DNA from: Cardinalis cardinalis
Taxonomy: Eukaryota; Chordata; Aves; Passeriformes; Cardinalidae
DNA length: 64,000 bases
Assembly (NCBI GenBank): GCA_014549065.1
Contig: JACDOX010000001.1
Location: 1,969,918 to 2,033,917, forward strand
Reading direction: 5' to 3'
Of the stretch, positions 35,201 through 46,400 are shown piece by piece (position 1 is the stretch's first letter; each line of letters opens with the position of its first letter). Below the pieces are notes generated by a model, which did not search any database, was not told the origin of the DNA, and saw only the letters and a list, made by a program, of their open reading frames with translations. The translations under genes were made by a program, and so were the position numbers.

Positions 35201-37904
35201 GCACATCCCTGNAGCAAATTTGCTGTGCTATTTCATTGTCTGTTTTATTAGAAAAGTAATTAAATTAAAACTTTGTGGTTTTGTTCATAGTGAGGGNTTT
35301 TTGTTATTTTTATCATTTAAAGAANCCCCAAAGAAATGTGTTCTTGGCATTTTCAATGATATTTAAGTGCCAGGCAGATGTGGAACTCCGACCAAGTACA
35401 TTGCTTCCCATTTCTTTTTTTTTGTTCAACCCCTACTGTGTTGTGCAGTTGAGCTGGAAGGCCCAGATGCCACTTCTGCTCTAAATATCTCTGCAAAATG
35501 CAAGTCTGAGAGAAATGCTGCAGCTGGGCCACCTCCTCTCATTGTTTCAGGGGCATTGATATCCCCAGGACCAGTGACATTTGGATTGCACCATGCTGTT
35601 CTGCACACTGCCTGTTACTGCTCGCGGAGTAGGCAGCATTAAAAAGAAAACAGTAATTTGCTTTTGTTGCTATCTGATTTTTTAATTTCCCTACCCTCAA
35701 TAACTTTGGAACCCTTTGCTTCACTTCTCTTTTTAATAAAAATGTTTCACACCTTAAAAACAAGTGTCTTCTTTCTCAAAGTGTAAGAGAGAGGGAGACA
35801 AATATGTCTGATCTTGTGAACACAATAATGGCACTGNAAATCTTAAGAGTGACTCAAATTCATCTATATTTCTCCCCTATAATGTTTTCACATACCTTAG
35901 TACAAGAACAACTTTCTTATTTATATAAAAATAGGGTTCACAATGCCTCAGAGTATTTTGTTTGCAATCACTCTCATGCAGTAATTGATCTATATTTACA
36001 AGTGTTTATTTGTGACATTTCTAAATTAAAAAAAAAATTAACAAAAAAGGCACCATCAATTTTATTGGAATTGTGGGGATCAGCAGGACAATTTGCAGAT
36101 TGTTAATTTTTGGATTTGAACAACAAGGAAAGTTTACAGTTTATCTGATAAAAGAAAATATAATTAATTTTATTTATAAAGCTATTTATAAATCACCTAC
36201 TCAGGAAATATGACATGTAATTTACAGGACAAATTATATAACATAAATAATGAATATTCTCAGTGATCAGCTCATGAATGAACAGGAGTAAAAATTTCTT
36301 GACACAAGCTATTTACTGAAAAACTGCAAATGGGAAAATATGTTTGTAAAATTCATANCCTGTATCCAGATAACTTGCAAAGTGAAGAAATTTAAATTTT
36401 AAACTTTTCATTATTCTGAAAAGATGAATAATGTTCATGCATGGCCATTCAACTGATTGACTAACCCCTCAATTCAGTAGTTTCTCAGAAATCATGAAAG
36501 AATAGTAAGGCATCTCTGAGCTAAGTCGTATAATTGATTTATCTTGTATACACAAATCAGTTCTGTCTTGTTGGTGTGCTGAATCTCTTCAGTTGTCTCA
36601 AACAGCTGCCTTTGTTAATACCCTAATACATGGAACTGCATGAAAAGTGTCCCAAGAACACAGACTCCATGTGTTTTGGATTCATTTTGCAATCAAAATG
36701 AATTAGAGAGTTTCAAATGTTTGTGCTGCCATGTAATACCCATTTGTGAGCATTTAAGAGTCATTGGATGAAGCAAGGTCTGTATTGTGCTAGGTGATTT
36801 ATGAACACCAGACAAAAGAACCTATTACAATTTATAATCTAAGTAATTTAAGTAAAATTATGTATCATTCTAATTTGCATACTGACAGTTAGGGATAATG
36901 TAATTTAAAACTAGTTGTCTAAGGTATCATATTTTTTCCTCATGTGAATTCTTAAAAGACTACCTGCCTTTGCATCAGTAATGTTTCCAGAAACGCTGGG
37001 TTTTTTCAGAAATATTTGAAAAAATGCAAGACAAACCTTGTTCCAGGCAGCACCACATTTCTTAATCACAGAGCTGGCCAAGACAAAAGTGTGAAGTTGA
37101 GCAGCAAAACAGGCTTTTGGTTTGCAAAGTTCACACAAATATTTTCTCAAAACAAGTTGTTACAGCTGAGAAGGTACACGGCCAAGTCACATTGAAATTT
37201 GAACAAATATTTGCAGAAACTGCATGGCTCATAACTATGAAGCAAATATTTGGATAACCCCCCTGACACAATGCACTAGGTTCTGCATAGTTCCTGCAGC
37301 ATGAGAATATAATTCAAGAATGCTATGCAGAGGTCTTTTTTTCATTACTGTGGTCTATCCAAAGACACAGTGAAAATCTCCTGATGAAATGTATTCCCAA
37401 GAGCACTACTGCCTAACAAAAGCACTGAATGGCTTCAGCTAAATGTTGCATTATGGAGACAGATCACCATCACTATCCTCATCTGAACTGCTGCATCACA
37501 GATTTTGAGGATGAATGATTGTGCTGGTTTTGTTAATTTGCTTTCAGCCCTATTAATTGGACCGAAATATTAAAAGAATGAAGATTTTCTGATCACAGAT
37601 GTAATTTCTTATGCAGTATATAGACTTTCATCTCCAGAATGAAGTGGTTACACTGAACTGCTTTCTTGGACTCACNCTCCAGGTTGAGATCTGGCAAATT
37701 CCAGACTGTTACAGCTACTGGAATTTATCCCTTACCTTTCAACACAAATTGCATTTTCTTACAGTCAAGAGATGTTTGGGGGGTTTTTTTGGTTTGGTTT
37801 TGGTTTGGTTTTTTGTTTGCAGTGTTTTTGGATTTTTTTTAAATCAAGCACAAAGCTGTATTTCCAGCCAAAACAGGAAAAAAAAAAAATAAGAGAGAGG
37901 AATG
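35201..37904. other. Noncoding stretch with a second GC-richer islet
   Basis: 35430-35640 is again GC-richer and contains a rare CGCG. Frames are open on both strands there but without known motifs. The rest is AT-rich filler with a (GGTTT)n-like run at 37774-37818. Confidence 0.45.
37774..37818. repeat. (GGTTT)n-like G/T tract
   Basis: Uninterrupted G and T with GGTTT/GGTTTT units on the + strand. Confidence 0.8.
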
Positions 37905-38785
37905 AGAATATGTGAGAGAAACACAACACTGCAGACAGCAAGGTCATTGCAGAATGAGGAGGAGGAGGAGGCGCTCCAGGCACCGGAGCAGAGATTCCCC
38001 TGCAGCCCATGGTGAAGACCATGATGGGGTAGGCTGTCCTCCCGGGTCCTCATCAGTCCCTAGGGGTGCAGATGCTCACCCCCAGCCTGTGGCACAGCCC
38101 CAGGGCAGAGCAGGTGGATGGCTGAAAAGGCTGNGACCCTGTGGGACGCCCAGGCTGGAGCAGGCTCCTGGCAGGCACCTGCCGGGCCATGGAAAGAGGA
38201 GGCCAGGCTGGAGCAGGTTTGCTGGCAGGGCTTGTGATGCCATGGGGGACCCACANTGGAGCAGGCTGCTCCTGAANGGCTGCACCCCGGGAAAAGACAC
38301 AGGCAGGAGCAGTTTGGGATGAGCTGTGGCCTGTGGGAGGGCCTCGTGTTGGAGAAGACCATGAGGGACTGTCCCTGTGGGATGGGCCCAACACTGGAAC
38401 AGGGGAAGGACCCNTCTCTCTGAGGAGGAAGCAGCAGCAGCAAAAACATGAGAGGAACTGACTCTAACCCCTATTCCTATCTCCCTGCACTTCTGTGGGA
38501 GGAGGAGGTAGAGCCTGAGAAGGANNGAAGACTGATGGGAAGGCGCTTCTAAGATTTCTTTTACTTCTCATTATCCTGCTCNGATTTTTGTTGGTATAAA
38601 GTTCAATTAATTTTCCCAAGCTGAGTCTGTTTTGCACATGACAGTAATCAATGAGTGATCTCTCCCTGTCTTTATCTCAGCTCATGAGCCTTTCATTNTA
38701 TTTTCTTTCNTCTGCCCAGTTGCTGAGGGAGTGATAGAGTGGCTTTGCTGGGCTCCTGGTATCTAACCAGGGTAGCTCCCACACA
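37905..38785 (+). mobile_element. GC-rich LTR-type element of a bird endogenous retrovirus
   Basis: This is a GC-rich block in AT-rich surroundings that I recognise as a widespread bird LTR-type repeat. Landmarks in order are: a GGAGGAGGAGG run with CCGGAGCAGAGATTCCCCTG; tandem TGGAGCAG-containing units; GAACTGACTCTAACCCC; GATTTCTTTTACTTCTCATT; AATTAATTTTCCCAAG; GAGTGATCTCTCCCTGTC; and a GGAGTGATAGAGTGGCTTTG segment ending in CTCCCACACA at 38785. Where the family carries its AATAAA signal, this copy reads GTATAAAG (38594-38601), so the signal looks damaged. The 3' end is good; the 5' end is uncertain by tens of bases. No gag/pol sequence is adjacent, so it is probably a solo copy. It holds several Ns, including a pair at 38525-38526. 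Class is not assigned with confidence. Confidence 0.75.
37983..38402 (+). repeat. 45-53 bp imperfect tandem repeat inside the LTR-type element
   Basis: A CTGGAGCAG-like core recurs at about 38155, 38208, 38256, 38304, 38349 and 38394, that is every 45-53 bases, with weaker copies upstream at about 38104 and 37983. Between cores each unit carries a CCTG/GACTG and a CCCTGTGGG-like segment. Open frames on both strands here (38060-38449 and similar) are by-products of GC-rich tandem sequence. Confidence 0.8.
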
Positions 38786-39221
38786 GCGCTAAATTTAAAG
38801 CTTCAGATGATATCACCTGAGACCCACACCATAGAAACTAACNGGAAGTATCCTGCATGGCATTGGCATTCTTCAGGAAGATCACTTGACCCGCTCCTGT
38901 CGTGAATTTTGAATCCAATTCAGGTATAAATCAGAAAGATCTATCTCTATGGCTGCAGTATATTACTTTCTGAAATTCCAATACACTGATGAAATAAAAG
39001 TGGTGATAAAAGTAAATAACGGATTTTAATAAACAGTTTTTCTTAGATCATTGTCAAATCTTGCCAGTTTAATAGTGTAGATAGAGTAACTATAGCACAT
39101 GTGTGTGAAGTGAGGTGACTGTTTTTTTCATTACTGAAAAACAAAAAGGCCTTTTTGCAATAGCTATTTACTGGTAGAAAGAAACAGTGGGCCTTTTATT
39201 TAAAATCTTTGCCTACTCGGA

Positions 39222-39246
39222 GATCTAATCTGATCTAATCTGATGA
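39222..39246. repeat. Short tandem (GATCTAATCT)2
   Basis: GATCTAATCT is repeated twice without mismatch and followed by GATGATG. Confidence 0.7.
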
Positions 39247-40138
39247 TGTGGAAATGAAACATAAGAGGATACACTATTTAGTTTGCGGTCACAGTTGCTT
39301 CTAATCCTCCTGACTCTCAGAACAATCTCAAACTGTTGAAAATTGTGACAGGTAGTTAATCCCACTTAATTAATACAACACCACTTGCTTTTCAAATGCC
39401 AAGCATATAAATACAGTGTCAGGTAAGATAAATTCTCTCTCANTTTGGGCACCTAAACTCTAATTTACCCTGGACTATAACTCAGAAATGTTTTCTTTTT
39501 TTTCTTCCTCCTTTTTATTTTCAGGAGAGGATACTTTGTGATTATTTAGTGGGTGGAGTTGACACAATCCATTTTTCTTTACCTGACAGTGTTTTCCTCA
39601 GAGGAGTTCTTCTCTAATCCTCTCCNGTTACTTGAAAGCTCCAAACAATAAATGCCAAATAAGATTATATCCTGATTTAGCTATTATTATTTTTAATTAT
39701 TTGCTTATGGTAAGTAGGAGTTAATTTTCTTAAGGAATAATTTTCTTTTCATTGTAGACATCCTCTCTGACTAAAGTTTTGTCNTTTCACAGTTAACATT
39801 AAATGACCTCTTTCTCAAATTTACTCAATATGTGGTAGATAATAGTGCTATAATTTCAAGATGACTTTGGAAGTTGAGCTTTGACTTGTTATGTAAAAGG
39901 AGGTTGATCTTAGTTCTGGCAATTTAGACACTAAATAAAAATTTCAATGAAGACTGATGTGATATTCAATCAATTTTTTGTTTTCTAAAAGAATCTTGTC
40001 TTTTCAGTGCTACAGAATTTTATATTGGTTATTCAGAAGATATGATTTTTTGAAAAAAGCTGTTTATTCTCATGAAAAATGAAGTTTAAATACCTCCAAT
40101 TCTTTCATAGAAGAAAGTAAATTGAACAAAATAAGGGG

Positions 40139-40179
40139 TTTTTTTTTGTTTGGTTTGTTTGTTTGTTTGTTTGTTTTTT
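40139..40179. repeat. (TTTG)n microsatellite
   Basis: About six TTTG units are flanked by T runs on both sides. Confidence 0.9.
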
Positions 40180-40964
40180 AATAAAGCAATGCATTCCAGG
40201 AACATAAAATTTTTCTTTTTCAGAATTCCAAAATTCAGAAATTGTCTCTTCCAAAATTCTCTTTTCCAAAATAAAATTATCTGATTTTTTTTTTGTTTCA
40301 GAGCAGCATTTCATCTGCTTTCATTCATGCCTATAAACCCATTTGATTAAAAAANTCTTATGGGAGGAAAGGAATGGAGGTACTTAATTTCAGAATTTTT
40401 GATTTTCATTTCATATCAGAGTAGAGAAAATATTGGCTCTCTGAATTCTGCATAGTAGGAGATTTCCATTATTTCCCTCATTGTCCAGATATAAGAGACA
40501 TCTAAAAAAAGGATGTTTGCTTTCATATATTAATATTCCTCAAATCTAGAAGTCAATATTGAAATTCAGCTTTCTTTTTTAAAAGCTGACATCTGTCCTG
40601 GTTTTCAGTCAACAGCAAGAAGANTACGAAATACTAAAACATCATTTGAGTTAACCCTCATGCTTAAGGAATAAAACTTCAAAACCATTGGACTTTCTTC
40701 CTGTCACATAAAAACATTCCAGAAGGTAGAAAAAAAGAGAAAATGTGGAAACATAATAATATCTGTATGAGTTATCATGTNAATGTTTGCACATCATATT
40801 TCCTTTAAAAGCTCTAGTCCTAGTTAACATGGAGAACTAACAGTAGGAGTTGGACAATAGTGCAAGTTGTCTGAATTTGGCACATGTTGCTCTTCAGGTG
40901 ACCTCAAGGAACCATGAATTTGCAGGACAGTCAGCTTGCCTTTAATTTCTCTTTAAACGAGCAA

Positions 40965-41060
40965 ATGAAAAAAACNCCAAAAAGCTANTCCCTCAAAAAA
41001 TATAACANCCAAAAANAAACAATCCCCAAAACCAACCAANCAANCAAACAANCAAAAAGC
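40965..41060. repeat. A/C-rich (CAAA)n-like tract dense in Ns
   Basis: A-rich sequence with CCAA and CAAA units ends in a run of CAAN/CAAA repeats. Eight Ns lie in under 100 bases, the densest cluster in the window. This is consistent with length or base ambiguity in a microsatellite. Confidence 0.8.
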
Positions 41061-43464
41061 AATCCCATACCCTAAAAATCTTGACTAGGCAAATATTTGT
41101 AAACATCTAGATTATAACAAGAAGATGAGCAAAAGACAACATACATTTGTGAAGAAAGAAAGAAAAATACTTCAAGTCATCCTAATTTATTTTTGTCACA
41201 GGTAAAGAGACCCATTTGGAGTAAAGAAACAATTGATGTGACTTTTTTTTACTTTATAGAACTTGAAAGCTGTTTTTTCTGAAAGTATTATAAAACAAGG
41301 AAATTTTATTTAGATATAAATTCTACAATGTAGCTATATTTTTGAATAGAATTTCACAGCATCTTTGAAATGCTTTTCAAATAACACGAACACTATGTGT
41401 TCTCCAGAGGAAAAGAATAAATTTATAAATGACCCTGAGAATTTGCAAAAATTAACTAAAAAAATTGTTTTTCATGAAAAATAATGAGTTGCAGGAGTAA
41501 AGAATAGTGAATGATGTGGTGTGTGCAGCCAGTGTCCAGAGGAGGACTTGTGCTTTAGAGAAGACCACAGAGTGAATGGGAATTAGTAGTTGTGAATGTG
41601 TCAGCATTTAGTGCATAAACATAACTGNCATTTGTAAAAATTAAAAAAATTATTTCTTAATTTNTTTTTAGTGGGTTGTGCTAGAACAAGAAGAGCTTTT
41701 TACCAGGCTGATTTTTAGGAAGAAAATTATCAGANGTCTAGAATATTACCTGTAAGAAAAGAATGAAAAATATTTGATTATTTACTTGGGCAGGTTGTAG
41801 GAGAAAGGTAGTCAGACATGTAAAGATAAAAGGAATAAATTATTCTCCAGGTCTCTACTTTGTGGAGAATAATAAGGAACAGTCTTACAGCACAACAAGA
41901 TAGATTCCAGTTGCACTTCAGGGGGAAAAAAAACCACCTCAATCAAAACAAAGGATAGGATAAAAAACCTAAGATAAAAATATCCAGTTTTTCAGATAGA
42001 AAGTTTAAGAGTAATGCAATGTATCCATTAGACAATTTAGACAAATATCACTCTGGAAAAACTTAGCTTTAGCTGACCCTGCCATGAGCTAAAGAAATAG
42101 TCAATATAGCATCACTCCTTTCTTTCGTTTTACTATAAATCTCACTGTGGATGGGTGCTTTAAAAAAAGAGTCTACCTCTTGTCTTTCTTATCAGAAAAC
42201 CCTGATCTCTCCGGGGTAAGGTTTCTCTATTCTCTTTTTTTTGTGCTCTTTTTTTCATTAAAGCATCTAAATACTGTTCACCTATCATCAAACACTGANT
42301 GTGTTTCTCTTGTAAACAAATGTAATTAAAAAAAAAACACATCCCAAGTTTACCTTACCATTTCAGTCCGTGATGCACAGTTTATAATATTCACCTTCAT
42401 TTGATACTGTTGGTAGCAGTATTTGTTTTGGATTATTTTTTCTTTTTTGCTTTTTCTCCATTTTCTTTTTTTNTTTTTTATGAATACACTCAAAATAAGC
42501 ACTTAATGATGTTCATCTTTTCATCTTTTCCAAGTACTCCATAACTTATTAAATCTATTGAGGAAGCACCTCTTAAAGCCACTCTCATTTGCTTTTCCAC
42601 TAATTCACTCTTATTCTGAATGCATCAGAAACAGGTCATCATGCGAACTTGGGACAATCTATTTAGAGACCTTCTTTGTGATTAACGATATATATTACCA
42701 GTGGATCTGCAAAGCAGCATCTTCCTTCTGTTTCTTGACACAGCTAAAAGGTTATCATCTCTTGTACTCATGTGACTTCTGATGCTAAAATCAGTAGCCT
42801 TACCAAAGGTCACTCTGAGTGCCAATTGAGGACAAAACTTGGTTATGCAATTTGCTGAGCAAGGTCATTTTGAAAAGCGATGAAGGTGTCTGCTAATNCA
42901 GTGAAGTTTGACTCAGCTCACATCCACCTGGTACAGAATGAGCAGCAGTGGGGGGTACCTTAAGATCACCCTTTCCTTTTAGCTCATGTATTTCATGAGT
43001 TTAGAGAACTGACTCATTTTTTCAGACAGTTTCTCCTTTTAGCTGACAAGAATCTCTCTCAAATGGGTCATGATTTGCACAAGGTNATGCTTTCATTTTG
43101 TACTGGAAACATGATTTTGATCAAAGCATCCTAAATGTTAAAGATCTTTTTAATCTACTAATGNTGTTAACAGGATATTTTTCCCCTTTTATTTCAATCT
43201 AGTTTTACTTTAATTTTTTTGGTGAGCTTTTATCTCTTAATAATAAATATTATGTAGTAATTTTTAAATATTTCCTTTTTTTTTTTTTGGTGCTATGGAT
43301 GGCAACTCTGAACAAACACACGAGTAATACAAACCAGGCAAGTTTCTATACNGTACCCTAAGATAACTTTTTTGGTCCATCATATTATTTGTGGCATCCT
43401 TATTGTCTGTTTCCTAATTTGCATCATGTTAATTACTGAGATGTAATGCTACAATGCTCTAACA

Positions 43465-43483
43465 CAGCTATTTGAAATAGCTG
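43465..43483. repeat. 19-bp near-perfect palindrome
   Basis: CAGCTATTT and AAATAGCTG flank a single G. It may be a dimeric factor site or chance. Confidence 0.75.
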
Positions 43484-46400
43484 AATTCATTTGCTTGTAG
43501 TAATTAGAAGTAGAGGCAAATAAAAANTTTCATTTTAAGATAATAGGCAATTACAGATTTCTCAATATTGCATTTACAGTCATTCTAAAATTGCATATTT
43601 TAGTGTAAAATTCTTATCTTAATTTCTTCTTAGCCAAAAATAAATAAATTAAAGCACTGACATTCTGTCACTGTGCTATAAAAAAGATGCTAAGCTATTT
43701 GGACTAGAATTATAAGCAAAAATCAATACGTACTATTAGCTTTTAAGATACTTTTTTTCAAATGTCATTCTTTGAGGATAAAAATATGTTTACTTTGTAA
43801 AGCTCTTAACATTTCAAGCTGAAAGGCTTGAACAAGCTTTGAACTCTGGGATTTAAGATGCCTATAAATTAAAGGGGAAAATAACATTAAATGGTACTGC
43901 AGCTTGTGAAACTCCCTTTTTTAAGTCTCTGAATATCTCAAAGTCCTCAAATGTACAGTTTTCTTGGAGCAGCCTGTAAGCCAAAGAACCCAATGTATAC
44001 CGTGGAATTCTTTTGCTTTATTTGGAAATATCCTTATAAAAGTCATTAAAAAAAGTGAATTCCAAGTAATGTGTCAATAAACAGCTGGCTATCCAAACAA
44101 TCTTNTGTCCACAGATGCTGAAACATGCCAGTGGAAACAAATCCGTGTGCTGACTCAGGACATCTTTTCTCCTGACCTGCATATCTGCCATGTTTCACTT
44201 GGTCATTATGGTCAAGATTTTTCTGCTTGTAATAAAAAATTNTGTGATTGATTTTGTTCCCTTTGAAAAGTCTATTTCTCTTTGGTCTTGGTATTAAATG
44301 TTCTCAGCCCACCCTTCTTGTCCTCTTGAATGCCACTGTTTTCCTGGGGCTGAAAAGCTTTNTTCCCTCCTGTACTTGACACAAAATGAACATAGTAAAA
44401 TTTCTTCTAATTATTCATATATACTTCTCAGCAAAACTAAAAGAAGACCTATGAGTTTAATTTCTAAAGGAACAGTTACAACATAAACTCCTGGATTAAA
44501 AAACTGTTTACTGTCAAGAAAACAAAAGAAAAAAGAAAAAANCATTTTTTTAGAGAAAATGTCCCAAGCAATTAGTTGCTTCACAGAAATTCTTTATGTA
44601 ATTCATAATTTTGTGTGGATTTTCCTATCAGATCTTTCACAAAAAAAAAAAAAAGCCTCTGAAAAACTGTCTTTTGTCTTATGTGTCCTTCCATCACAAG
44701 GCAAAGTAATAAAATACTAATAATGGCTCACNGAGGCTATAAAGAGACCCTAAATCCTTTAAACAAATGGTTGCAGTCTGATTGTCTCATCTGCTCGTTC
44801 ATATTATAGCCTTCCATGAACAGTGTGTTTCTGAACTTGTAGACTCTCCAAGTCACAGATAGGCTCTAAAGTGGGAAGATAACTTTTATTTGTTATGGGC
44901 AATAAAGTTCGAGTCTCTACTGACTGTCTGACAAGAAGGTGTCTGGTGCTGTGGATCCAGTCAGGCAGAACACAAATCGAAATAGTGGCTAAAGGGCAAG
45001 ATAATGGAGGAATGAGAAGTATAAAACCTACACAATAAAATTATATTGCAATGAGAGAAAATTAGAAAATTAGGAGTAGAGCCTAAAAATAGTGCAAATC
45101 TGCCCCTTGAAGGCATATACAGTAGGGATGATTGCTAATGAAATGGTACCATGCTAGTTTGCCTTTAGTTTAGACTCAGCAATGGTGATATATTGAGTCT
45201 GGGTTGAAAAGATGTGTGGGTAGGGCTCGAAATGATGCTTGTGAATATGCACAACTATACATTTCCACACCAAACCACTGGCTGTGTTCNCCTAGTCCTC
45301 TCTGTGTCAGTAGGATGTTTCTGTCTAGAAGGTATCTGTGAACAGGCAATTGTTGTAGCTGAATTCTGCATCTTCCAGCATGAATTTTAAAAAACACAGA
45401 CCTCAGAAATAGGCTCACATTATTTCCTGATTGGAAGAAGATTTTACATAAAAAGGTCAGTTATTAAAATGAATAGTACAGACAATAGAAAAGTTGTTAT
45501 ATCCACATGGACATACGGGGACATGTGAATACATCCCTTCCATTATGAAGCTTTTTAGTTTTTCTTCCTATCTATCTTCAGTTTATTTTCTGCCACTATC
45601 TTACAATGACANCTGCTAGAAAAGCTTAGTGGAGTTGCTGACAGCCCCCCTGCAGTTGCTGCCTGTCAGTGCCCAATTCTCAGTCAGCAGTATACACCCT
45701 CTCTAATGTACGTTATATTTCTAATTTCCCTTTCTTTCTCCTTGGGGCAACCTATGCTTATTATCACTGTGGATAATACTGCTAGGCTGGNTTCCCTGCC
45801 ACCCCTCCTTCTCCTGAAGTGAAGGTGCAAATGAGATCTGGAAACCACTACAGTCTACTTGTAGGTTTANATTTTAAATCCCTGGCTAGAAAAAAACCCA
45901 TTGCTTCAATTCCTCTCATGTCCACAACGAATCCACTCTGTATTTCAACAGAAACATTTTCCNTTTGCTTCTGGTTAGCTTTTAAAATGAACTTTTTTGC
46001 TAGCTTTTTTATATGAATACTCAGCTTGTGATGGCCATTTTATCTTAGCATTTCTGAGGACAATGGAACAATACCTCACACTGACAAAAGAGATTTTTTT
46101 TTTTCCTTCTGCTTACTACAAGTTCTTACCCCCGGGGGCAAATGAGAACATTCTTTGTACATGTATGTCAACTTAAAGCTTGCACTGATAAAACAGGCAG
46201 AGTTGTCNTTTGCTTTTCATCCACTAAAGTCGATAGTGGTACATCAGTGCAAAAATGGTAAGAGCAGATTGTGATTAATTTCTTAAATTTTTTGTTTCTG
46301 TGCCTTTTGGACAAGTATCTTACTAGAGACTGTGAACAGNTCCACAGAGACTGCAAGAGGAATTTGGGATCACATTTATGCCAAGTGCTCCAGACACACT

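Noticed and set aside
37519..37550. TGTGCTGGTTTTG resembling an LTR start upstream of the 37.9-38.8 kb element
   Set aside because: The similarity stops after about 13 bases, and the 400 bases between are AT-rich filler.
38060..38449. Overlapping long frames on both strands (up to 136 codons)
   Set aside because: They lie in the GC-rich tandem-repeat part of an LTR-type element, where stops are scarce in all frames.
40593..40615. TGTCCTGGTTTTCAG resembling the start of a bird ERVL LTR
   Set aside because: Only about 15 bases match; the following sequence does not resemble the LTR and there is no matching end.
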